Assembly (NCBI RefSeq): GCF_900116535.1
Contig: NZ_FPAU01000013.1
Location: 1-64,000 of the forward strand
Source of the DNA: Kosakonia arachidis
Lineage (GTDB): Bacteria; Pseudomonadota; Gammaproteobacteria; Enterobacterales; Enterobacteriaceae
Direction of reading: 5' to 3'
DNA length: 64,000 bases
The translations under genes and the position numbers were made by a program. The notes beneath the pieces were generated by a model. The model saw nothing but the letters and a program-made list of their open reading frames with translations. It made no database searches and was not told where the DNA came from. Of the stretch, positions 17,869 through 25,522 are shown one piece after another (the stretch's first letter is position 1; every line of letters begins with the position of its first letter).

Positions 17869-18387
17869 ATGCAAAAGAAGCTGCTGTCAATTGCTATGGG
17901 TTTTATTACGCTCGGTATGGCTTCTTCCGCCTCTGCTGCGTTTATTGAGCAAGTTACCCAAACTTCAACGCTTACTTTTAGTCAACCAACGAGTGCATTA
18001 AACCTTGTAATTAACCCTGTTGCGGGTTTGACTGCTGGTGCATTTCAAAACGGCGCGCAGCTTGCTAATATTACCGTAACACAGACAGCTTCAACTGATC
18101 TTAATCACATTGGTCTCCGTTGGACGCCGGGAATCGCTAACCAAGTGGTTGAAAGCTCTCGTCAGGCTGTTGTATTAGGTGATACTTCTGCAACTAACCA
18201 ATTAAAAGCGATTATTTCGTTCACCGGAGTCGCTGGTTCAGATGTTGCTTCTCCGGCAGGTGGCCCGTATTATGTTACGACTCCTACAGTCAATACATTG
18301 AATGCACAAATCCTCACACAGGGTAACCAGAATATCGCTGCAGATACTTATCCTATTAGTCTGGATGCTGCGGTTTATATTCCATAA
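17869..18387 (+). CDS. FGL-type fimbrial subunit
   Basis: 172 residues. AAGGAG lies 7 bases before the ATG. The signal peptide ends at 'ASSASAAF'. The mature N-terminus 'EQVTQTSTLTFSQP' is a donor-strand-like stretch. The body is rich in Thr, Ala and Asn, and the last strand is 'ADTYPISLDAAVYIP'. It has the size and pattern of pilins assembled by FGL chaperones (Caf1/Afa/Psa type), which polymerise into thin non-pilus filaments. The chaperone and usher genes lie 7 kb downstream on the same strand. A strong hairpin follows the stop. Confidence 0.8.
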   Translation: MQKKLLSIAMGFITLGMASSASAAFIEQVTQTSTLTFSQPTSALNLVINPVAGLTAGAFQNGAQLANITVTQTASTDLNHIGLRWTPGIANQVVESSRQAVVLGDTSATNQLKAIISFTGVAGSDVASPAGGPYYVTTPTVNTLNAQILTQGNQNIAADTYPISLDAAVYIP

Positions 18388-18396
18388 GTAAGTGCT

Positions 18397-18426
18397 ATTG
18401 CGCAGTAGTATTCACTACTGCGCAAT
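18397..18426 (+). terminator. Perfect 13-base inverted repeat after the subunit gene
   Basis: ATTGCGCAGTAGT (18397-18409) and ACTACTGCGCAAT (18414-18426) flank a 4-base loop, 10 bases after the stop. There is no T-run. A 3'-end stabilising or attenuating hairpin between the abundant pilin mRNA and the EAL gene would fit. Confidence 0.6.
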
Positions 18427-18521
18427 GCTAGCGACATGTTTCCGCGAATGATTTTCAAACGCAAATACGCATTGCTTGGTATTGATAAATGTCTAAGCAA
18501 AATATCAGCATGTAAAATTGA

Positions 18522-19343
18522 ATGAGCTTAAACATGACACAATCATCACTTTGTGTTGAGGCTAGTTTGAGAGATTTTTATATAACACCATCATCACTGC
18601 GTAAAGCATTTCGGGATAAGCAGCTGATTCCATATATACAGCCTATTGTTGAATCACATTCAAAATGTGTTGTAGGTGGTGAAGTTTTGCTAAGATGGCT
18701 GCATCCTGATTTTGGATATATTTCACCTGAGCTTTTTATTCCATACGTTGAAAAGAGCAGTGCTATTAATGAAATAACAGATTATATATTTGAATATGTA
18801 GGTAACTCGTTAAAATCTCATAGTGATACGTTACCAAGGAAAATGAAATTTTGTTTTAACATTAGCCCAAAAAACTTAAACAATAAAAATTTGTTACGAA
18901 GTTGTGCTAAATTTCTCGAGACTCTTGATGATATTGAACCACTGATTGTGCTTGAGATCACTGAAAGGGACAAAATTCCTGATTTGGGGAGTTTTGAATT
19001 AGTGATTAAGGCATTGCAAAATAATAAGGTACAGATATCACTTGATGATTTTGGTACAGGTTATTCCAACTATTATTATATTGAAATTTTCAACCCGGAT
19101 TATTTGAAGATTGATAAGTTTTTTGTAAATGGCATAGGTGAGAAAATAAACTCACAATATATAATTAAAAGTATTGTTAGCCTCGCAAGGGATGTTGGAT
19201 GTTTAACAATTGCAGAGGGGGTTGAATATGCTCATCAGTATTCATACCTTTGTCATGAAAATATTGATTATATGCAAGGATATCTTTTCTCGCAACCGAT
19301 GATGATAAACAGTTTTGCATCATTGATTATCGATCGAAATTAA
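18522..19343 (+). CDS. EAL-domain protein (cyclic-di-GMP phosphodiesterase family)
   Basis: 273 residues, a lone EAL domain with a short N-terminal tail and no sensor or membrane segment. The signature is 'EVLLRW' in place of EALLRW. Other core motifs are present: 'FNISPKNL' (Asn), 'EITERD' (Glu), 'LDDFGTGYSN' (the DDFGTG loop), 'LKIDKFF' (Lys), 'IAEGVE' (Glu) and 'MQGYLFSQP'. Most catalytic residues look intact, so hydrolysis of c-di-GMP is possible; a c-di-GMP-binding role is the alternative. It sits between two fimbrial subunit genes, about 130 bases after the first, so it probably adjusts adhesion or biofilm in connection with the fimbria. Confidence 0.88.
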   Translation: MSLNMTQSSLCVEASLRDFYITPSSLRKAFRDKQLIPYIQPIVESHSKCVVGGEVLLRWLHPDFGYISPELFIPYVEKSSAINEITDYIFEYVGNSLKSHSDTLPRKMKFCFNISPKNLNNKNLLRSCAKFLETLDDIEPLIVLEITERDKIPDLGSFELVIKALQNNKVQISLDDFGTGYSNYYYIEIFNPDYLKIDKFFVNGIGEKINSQYIIKSIVSLARDVGCLTIAEGVEYAHQYSYLCHENIDYMQGYLFSQPMMINSFASLIIDRN

Positions 19344-19599
19344 CACAAATGAAGTGACTTGATCCAGTTATTTATTTTACACAGCATATTATATGTGGAT
19401 GTTATGTCGTATATTAGTAGGCATTAAAAAGAAAATCCATTTAGTTTTTTACTTTATAAAAGGTTATCTTCTATGTGTTGAATGATTTCGGTATTTATTG
19501 CTGATGGATCAATGTGTTATATGTTTAGATTGAATGTAACAGGTGTTTTTATTCACCAATATCGATAACTAAGATGCGTTTAAATTGCGGAGGAGTGAA

Positions 19600-20094
19600 A
19601 TGAAAAAAATTTACTCTAGAATCATTTTTACACTGGTTACTCTTACATTTTCTTCATTTTCATATTCAGAGGCAGTGGAGGAAAATCAAAAAATCGATAT
19701 TGACTTGGCTTTTTCTGTCCCCTCTGCCCCATTGTCGTTTATTCTTAAAACCCTGGATAATCTTCATACTGGTATATTTGCTGATAGATATCCGGTAGCA
19801 TACATAGAATTGAATGCTACACAATTATCTCAGATTGGTGTTCGTTGGAGTCCAACACTTCCAGGAATCACAACTAGTGCAAAGAAAATATATGGAATAA
19901 ACAACTCTAAAAATGAGTTATCTCTTGCGTTTGATACTGAAGGACTTATACCGCAAAGGGAGGAGAGCGATACATATTATGTTACAAAAGAGGGCGTAAA
20001 CAACTTTGAAACAACAGTGTTTGTTATTCCAGGAACAGAAATTCGTGCTGACTCCTATGAGATCATTATAGATGCAGCCATATACACTCGCTAA
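19600..20094 (+). CDS. FGL-type fimbrial subunit paralogue
   Basis: 164 residues from the ATG at 19600, which follows GGAGGAG; the in-frame ATG at 19585 lies in front of this site. Signal peptide up to about 'SSFSYSEA'. The donor-strand-like start is 'KIDIDLAFSVP', and 'LSQIGVRWSPTLPGI' and the last strand 'ADSYEIIIDAAIYTR' match the subunit at 17869 ('LNHIGLRWTPGIA', 'ADTYPISLDAAVYIP'). Probably a minor or alternative pilin of the same system. Confidence 0.75.
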   Translation: MKKIYSRIIFTLVTLTFSSFSYSEAVEENQKIDIDLAFSVPSAPLSFILKTLDNLHTGIFADRYPVAYIELNATQLSQIGVRWSPTLPGITTSAKKIYGINNSKNELSLAFDTEGLIPQREESDTYYVTKEGVNNFETTVFVIPGTEIRADSYEIIIDAAIYTR

Positions 20095-20172
20095 CTTATT
20101 CCTGTTTACGAAGGGGGAGACTTGTTCGCGCCTGAGATAGTTTTCCCTTTAAGGATTTATTACGTGGTTTCA

Positions 20173-21168
20173 TCATGAAATGATCAATCTGTCTCTTGCC
20201 CGACGTAGTTTATCCTCACCACGTCGATCATATTTCTGTGTGGTGGTGACGCTGGCATGACCCATTGCATCCTTCAGAGTAATCAAATCCTCGCCGTTGT
20301 CCAGCATGGCCGTCGCAAAGGTTCTTCTCAGGTCGTGTGGTGCGCATTTTTCAAGTCCTGCCTCGCGCTGGCGCTCCTGCAGGATATGGTACACCGCCTG
20401 GTCTGTGAGACGGTCATCCGTCACCACATCGTGGCGTCGGATGCGCGTGAACAGAGGGCCTGGGTGCTCACCGCGTACCTGATCGGTCCACAGCTCCAGC
20501 CGCTGCCAGGTACCGGCTGGTATATAGGCCATCCGTTCTTTGTTCCCTTTTCCCAGAACCTTCAGTGCCCGGTCGCCGGTCAAAATATTCTCATAGTTGA
20601 GTGCTACGGCCTCCGACCGGCGCAGGCCGCAACCGAGAAGCACAGCCAGCAGCGCTGCGTCACGTGGCCCCTTACTGCTACGGTCAGCGCCACAGACCAT
20701 AAATAATTCCCTGATTTCTTCCCGTGAAAGTGCCCGCCCACGAGGCAGTGTACTGCCGCGGACCGAGCGAACCGCACGTATATGCTGATAATCCTCGACG
20801 TGCATGAGCTTCAGCATCCAGGCCTCCATCGCCACGCCACGTAGTGCCGACAGATAGGTATTGACCGTGGCAACCGCGAGCCCGGCATCGCGGAGCATTT
20901 CAGTTAAGGCAAGCACATGATGTCGGCGCAGGACCGCCCAGTTGCAGTCGCTCAGATCGCTGGCACCGAGAACGCGCGCCACAATATTGAGGACGGAGAC
21001 CATGGTCCGGCGGCTTCGCGCCGAGTTCAGCGACAGAAGGTAGGCAAGAGCAGGATTTAAAGAGGTGACGGTGTCACTCACCAGATGTGCAGGGAAATCA
21101 GCGCCATCATAGATAGGTACCTGATGAGATGATGGGAAACTGTGCTTATCGTCGTGAAAGGTTGTCAT
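20173..21168 (-). CDS. Tyrosine recombinase (phage-integrase family)
   Basis: 331 residues. N-terminal core-binding domain (about 30-130), then the catalytic domain. Arg in 'LLGCGLRRSEAV', Lys in 'LGKGNKERMAYI', 'HDLRRTFAT' (His, Arg), 'MGHASVTTTQKY' (His) and nucleophile Tyr in 'QKYDRRGE'. All catalytic residues are present. More GC-rich than its neighbours. It could resolve plasmid multimers or mobilise a cassette within the adhesin island; no att sites could be identified. Confidence 0.85.
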   Translation of the reverse strand: MTTFHDDKHSFPSSHQVPIYDGADFPAHLVSDTVTSLNPALAYLLSLNSARSRRTMVSVLNIVARVLGASDLSDCNWAVLRRHHVLALTEMLRDAGLAVATVNTYLSALRGVAMEAWMLKLMHVEDYQHIRAVRSVRGSTLPRGRALSREEIRELFMVCGADRSSKGPRDAALLAVLLGCGLRRSEAVALNYENILTGDRALKVLGKGNKERMAYIPAGTWQRLELWTDQVRGEHPGPLFTRIRRHDVVTDDRLTDQAVYHILQERQREAGLEKCAPHDLRRTFATAMLDNGEDLITLKDAMGHASVTTTQKYDRRGEDKLRRARDRLIIS

Positions 21169-21387
21169 CGTGCTCCCAGCTCATGGCTTGCTGAAGTTCT
21201 TACCAACGGTCAGAAACTGCCTGTTCACTGTGTGAAATCTGTGTCCACCTGTCCTTTCCAAGTGTATCAACTCATCTCTACTTTTTCAAAGGTACATTTT
21301 AATAAGTAAACTACAGCCAGCGTAAGCAACGGCAAATAAAATGTAGTGGATGTTCATGAGGGTCTGATAACTCATTGATTATATGTG

Positions 21388-21413
21388 TTAAGCCCCTGAA
21401 TCTAGGGGCTTAA
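21388..21413 (-). terminator. Hairpin downstream of the FidL/PsaF-like gene
   Basis: TTAAGCCCCT and AGGGGCTTAA form a perfect 10-base stem with a 6-base loop, 35 bases after the minus-strand stop. The T-run is weak. Confidence 0.5.
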
Positions 21414-21447
21414 TGCTGTTCAGCTAAAAATGTTGATGCATCTTGGT

Positions 21448-21930
21448 TCAATATGACAGGCAGGCAAGATATGGTGCAGAGAGGCCTCTTAAGATGAAAA
21501 TATTTTCCTTAATGTTTGATATCTGCATGTAGAATGGAACGCCAACTTTCTGTGGCATGAAAAATTTCAAAAAAACAGTGTCATCTGTGGTATCGGTATC
21601 GTTTATATCCTGCGATGTTATAACTACTTTAAAATAATTCCCCTTTGCATTAGTCATATTCATTATATATGAACGGTTGAGTACCGTAGTTGTATCTCCA
21701 TATTGTAGCTTCCCGTTAATGGTCAGGGTCGAATATTTCATATCATCAATGATAATTGCATACGCAGCTTTCAGGTAATAAGAGTTATTACTGAATTTTA
21801 CCGTATAATTTACGCCTGACTTGCAGGTAAAAAAACGATCTGTTTTAAATTGGCTCATGTAAATCAAAAAAAAGGCTACCGACATCATGCCTATAGACAA
21901 AGTGGCTATTATTTTGTTGTGGGTTTGCAT
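21448..21930 (-). CDS. FidL/PsaF/MyfF-like membrane partner of the ToxR-type regulator
   Basis: 160 residues: a short cytoplasmic start, one membrane helix at about 7-25 ('IIATLSIGMMSVAFFLIYM'), then a periplasmic domain with cysteines near its ends ('FFTCKSG' and 'YLACLSY'). Placed 9 bases after the ToxR-like gene on the same strand, it has the size, topology and position of FidL (partner of MarT) and PsaF/MyfF (partners of PsaE/MyfE). Those stabilise the DNA-binding activator that switches on fimbrial genes. Direct identity to any one of them is not claimed. Confidence 0.6.
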   Translation of the reverse strand: MQTHNKIIATLSIGMMSVAFFLIYMSQFKTDRFFTCKSGVNYTVKFSNNSYYLKAAYAIIIDDMKYSTLTINGKLQYGDTTTVLNRSYIMNMTNAKGNYFKVVITSQDINDTDTTDDTVFLKFFMPQKVGVPFYMQISNIKENIFILRGLSAPYLACLSY

Positions 21931-21939
21931 AGTAAATCC

Positions 21940-22683
21940 TTAATTGTCAATAAAAACGTTCTTTGTTGTGCTGCACTCAGAGTAGCCTGATGCTGATTTC
22001 TCACATCTCACATAAAATAAATTTTTGGGATTCATTACGTCTTTTTCATAAAAAAAGTCAATTTTTCTGTCAGAACATTCTTTCACATTTAAATTTTTTT
22101 TAAATTCTGAAATATCAGTTGAGAAATTTTTATCATAATTATAAGTGTTTAATAAATACAAAGAACACTGACTTACCTGGCTCAAAAGTAATGGGTTATC
22201 TTTATCTTTAATATAATTAGAAGGAGTAATTAAATAATATATAAGTGCAGAAAAAAGAAATACTATTAAAAATGAAAAAAGATAAGCCAGTCTTCGTATT
22301 CTTTTTTTTGATACGCCTTCAACAGCATGTTCATACAGTTCCACAACACTTTCATCAATACTGACACTGTCACAAAACATCTCAAAACCAACCTTAGGTA
22401 TTGTTCTAAGCTGCAATCCATCTCCAGTGATATCGGAATAGGATTTTCTTATAGCATGCACATTATTGTTAAGACTTGAATTAGATGTGCGGTACCCCCG
22501 GTCTTCCCAGACTGTTTTTAAGAGATCGTCTCGCAAAATGACTTCTTTGTTCCGTAATAAAAGTATTTTAAACAAAAATGTTGCTGTTTCTGATAACTCA
22601 ACGAAAATTTCGCGAGAATCTTTTAAGTACAGGGTGCAATGTTTGGTATCAAGGATAGCGATATCATTGATGGTGATTTTCAT
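21940..22683 (-). CDS. ToxR/MarT/PsaE-like membrane-anchored transcriptional activator
   Basis: 247 residues. The N-terminal winged helix (about 1-105) carries the OmpR/ToxR-type signature: 'LSETATFLFKILLLRNKEVILRDDLLKTVWEDRG', 'SSLNNNVHAIRKS', 'LRTIPKVGFEM'. One membrane helix lies at about 132-153 ('LAYLFSFLIVFLFSALIYYL') and a periplasmic tail holds several Cys (150-247). This layout is that of CadC, ToxR, MarT and PsaE. With the following FidL/PsaF-like gene and the FGL fimbrial genes nearby, it is the likely activator of the adhesin island. AT-rich. Confidence 0.8.
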   Translation of the reverse strand: MKITINDIAILDTKHCTLYLKDSREIFVELSETATFLFKILLLRNKEVILRDDLLKTVWEDRGYRTSNSSLNNNVHAIRKSYSDITGDGLQLRTIPKVGFEMFCDSVSIDESVVELYEHAVEGVSKKRIRRLAYLFSFLIVFLFSALIYYLITPSNYIKDKDNPLLLSQVSQCSLYLLNTYNYDKNFSTDISEFKKNLNVKECSDRKIDFFYEKDVMNPKNLFYVRCEKSASGYSECSTTKNVFIDN

Positions 22684-23083
22684 ATTTTATTTCCTGCTAT
22701 CATTTTCAGGTTGTTTATAGATAACAATGTGTAACGAGGGGGTATTAAATCAAAAGACATATTACTTAGATGATTTTTATTTTTCAAGCATCATATTTCA
22801 CATGTTAAAATTTCAGAAAAAAAATCAATATTATTTTATGGAAATACCTTACCGTGCACTCCAAAAATTTTTTTTATTATTTTCCAAAATCGTGAAATTC
22901 AATTAAATAGTTTTATAAACTAATAATATTAATTAGGTGGTTTAATATTCTAATTTTCTGATAGTTTTAAAGGTATTGTTGTGTGGTATGGTCTCTTCTC
23001 CTACAATTTACAGTCTGAGCACCTGCTCTGCTCATACATAGAATGTAATCGGGAAAATCAGGACAGTCTGAGAAAGAATACAT

Positions 23084-23716
23084 ATGAATAAAATTAATGT
23101 TTCTATTGTTAGTAGTAATGTATATTTCAATCTTGGCATTAAGTTTTTAGTGGAGCACAATCTTGCATCCCTTCTGCCTGGGCATCGCATTATGTGTTCA
23201 ATTAAAACTTCATTCTATGATTCTTTTTATTTTTCGGATGATAGTGAACATCGTATAGTTATAATGGATCTTGATACTTCTGATGAGACATTGTATGAAG
23301 GTCTTAAATTTATTACGCAAATTCAGGAAAATCACGAAAATATTAGAATAGTTGTAATAACCAGATATACTAATCCATTAGTAATTAAAGCAATAAGTAA
23401 CCGTAAACCATCAGTAATAATGTTGCAGCAAGAACCATTAAGTGTAATAACTCAATATTTGGGAATTACTTTTTCTACTTTTTACGTAAACGAAATAACA
23501 TTATTAAGCCCTATTGCGTCAAGCATTCTTTCATATGCCAGAGATTTAAAATGTTCTCCTAGAGAGCTTGAAATTGTTGTTTGTCAACAGGACGGTCTGA
23601 GTTTAAAGGAGACGGCAAAAATAATGAATATTCCATATAAAAAGGTTTCATTTCTTAAATGTAATCTCACCAGAAAACTGGGCTCAAGTGAGATTAATAC
23701 TTACACTCTTGGTTAA
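23084..23716 (+). CDS. LuxR-type DNA-binding regulator with receiver-like N-terminus
   Basis: 210 residues. Residues 1-130 have the alpha/beta pattern of a response-regulator receiver ('VSIVSSNVYFNLGIKFLV', 'RIVIMDLDTSDETLYEGL', 'IRIVVITRY'), but the usual acidic pocket is only partly visible. Residues about 145-200 ('CSPRELEIVVCQQDGLSLKETAKIMNIPYKKVSFLKCNLTRKLG' region) form a LuxR/GerE helix-turn-helix. It lies divergently from the ToxR-like gene across a 400-base AT-rich gap and upstream of the chaperone-usher operon. It probably controls the fimbria. Confidence 0.75.
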   Translation: MNKINVSIVSSNVYFNLGIKFLVEHNLASLLPGHRIMCSIKTSFYDSFYFSDDSEHRIVIMDLDTSDETLYEGLKFITQIQENHENIRIVVITRYTNPLVIKAISNRKPSVIMLQQEPLSVITQYLGITFSTFYVNEITLLSPIASSILSYARDLKCSPRELEIVVCQQDGLSLKETAKIMNIPYKKVSFLKCNLTRKLGSSEINTYTLG

Positions 23717-24694
23717 GAAAAAGAGGAGATGTCTTCACGCTTCAATTTACATTTCATAGCAAATAAATAACATGTTATCAGAGATGCGATAGTATTTTTA
23801 CAAGTACAGATGAATCTTATTCTATCGACATGTAAAGACACAAAAGGAACAACGTCAAATATTGATAAGCGTTAGAGGGTCCTGAAGACATTCTTGATGG
23901 AAATATGAATCCTCTATCGATGCCATCTGTATTATAAAATGCTAGCTGTCCTCTGAAATATATTATTTTTACTCATTATGTGAGCCTATAAATCCAACCA
24001 GAATCTATTTATTGGTACCGTTAAATCGAAATGTCTTTCCATGTTTTTCTTCTCTAGAAGAAAATCCCTCATTCATATCTATTGTCGTATTTATCCTTTC
24101 TGTATCGAACCCGCGTTGCTGAAGCGCTATTCTATATTATGAGATATTACTTCACGAGTACTTAACAAAGATTGCAAATTAGAAAGTTATAATGGTTTTA
24201 CATTTCATTCCTAACAAGAGCCGTATCGGAGCATCTGCTATATGAGAATGAGATTCTGTGGCATCAGAACGGATCGGTTAAGTTTGTCTCACGTAACTTG
24301 GTCAAAACGCAGTATGTGATAAGTAAAACGCATTTTATGATAGACGGATTATCTTCCTAGCCGATAGCCGATACTGATCTTGGAAAACGCACGTACAACT
24401 TCGATAAAACTCCCTAGAAATTCTAGATACTCAAAACAACTATTAATTCTTATTTTTGGTAATAAATGGTTTTTTATTCTATAGATGTGTTTTTTAATGA
24501 ATTATATACCGCCTGTTAATCACAGTGATGTAGATTCAAGTATCACTTTTACACCTGGCCTGCACTAACCCTTGACCAAGCGATACGCATTTCGGCTCCC
24601 TGGATAGCAGACAGAGGTAACGATGACTCGAAGCCAAAAGGCATACCCCATACTTAAAACTCTAATCATCGATAATGAGAGAAGGTTAGCTATT
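23717..24694. other. Long AT-rich gap before the chaperone-usher operon
   Basis: No gene is supportable. A short open stretch at 24240-24359 ('ENEILWHQNGSVKFVSRN') looks protein-like but ends at a stop and has no start. The region probably contains the operon's promoter and regulator sites, which I cannot place. Confidence 0.35.
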
Positions 24695-25489
24695 ATGTTT
24701 CTGACTTTTCAACGTTATTCAATCGCATGCATTCTCATTAATGCCATGTTTTTCATATCTTTTGCTTATGCTGAACAACCTGAACAAAAACAAGCGGGTA
24801 AGACTAAGATTGAACAAAAAACCACATCATATTCTGTAGGTATTAGTACCACACGTATTATTTATGACCCTGAGTCATCCGGAGCCAGTGTTGGTATTAA
24901 TAACCCAAACGACTATCCTGTTTTGGCAATGAGCGAAACCTTCACTGAAGATTCAAAGGACAAGGGAAATTTTACTGTTGTACCTCCATTGTTTCGTCTG
25001 GATGGTAATCAAAATAGTCGCGTTCGTATTATCCATACATCCAGTTCATTCCCAGCTGACCGTGAATCACTGAATTGGTTTTGCGTAACAGGTATTCCAC
25101 CCGAAAAAGGGGATCAGTGGGATGAAGGGAGTAAAAAAGAAGTTCGGGATAACAAGGCTTTTTTGGATATCAGAGTCAAACTCAAGCAATGCATTAAAAT
25201 TTTAGTTCGCCCTGCTGGCATAAAAGGTCGTGCTGATGAAGCACCATCGAAAGTAACATGGAAAATCAGTGGGAAAGAAATCATTGCTGATAATCCAACA
25301 GGTTATTATATCAACCTGAAAATGCTTTCCGTTGGAAGTAGTAATATTACTGAACCAGAATATATACCACCCTTTGGTTCCAAAAAATATACTCTACCTG
25401 CAGGTACTGGATCATCTAGAGAAATTAAATTCACTTCTATCAATGATCTTGGTGGGGTTAGTGCTACGGTTTCGCCCTCTTTACATTAA
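24695..25489 (+). CDS. FGL-type periplasmic fimbrial chaperone (AfaB/PsaB/Caf1M-like)
   Basis: 264 residues from the ATG at 24695, which starts a good signal peptide ending '..FISFAYA'. An upstream ATG at 24623 has a better ribosome site but would bury the signal peptide. The immunoglobulin-like chaperone fold is shown by 'STTRIIYDPESSGASVGINNPNDYPVL', 'PPLFRLDGNQNSRVRII', 'SLNWFCVTGIPP' and 'FLDIRVKLKQCIKILVRP'. The long F1-G1 loop and the Cys pair (in 'WFC' and 'KQC') mark the FGL subfamily that builds Caf1, Afa/Dr and Psa structures. It delivers subunits to the usher encoded 33 bases downstream. Confidence 0.88.
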   Translation: MFLTFQRYSIACILINAMFFISFAYAEQPEQKQAGKTKIEQKTTSYSVGISTTRIIYDPESSGASVGINNPNDYPVLAMSETFTEDSKDKGNFTVVPPLFRLDGNQNSRVRIIHTSSSFPADRESLNWFCVTGIPPEKGDQWDEGSKKEVRDNKAFLDIRVKLKQCIKILVRPAGIKGRADEAPSKVTWKISGKEIIADNPTGYYINLKMLSVGSSNITEPEYIPPFGSKKYTLPAGTGSSREIKFTSINDLGGVSATVSPSLH

Positions 25490-25522
25490 TGCTTTAAGAT
25501 TATTGCCACTGGATAACAGCAA

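Noticed and set aside
24240..24359. Possible gene fragment 'ENEILWHQNGSVKFVSRN'
   Set aside because: Too short, no start, ends at a stop; similarity to ToxR-type N-termini is too weak to claim.
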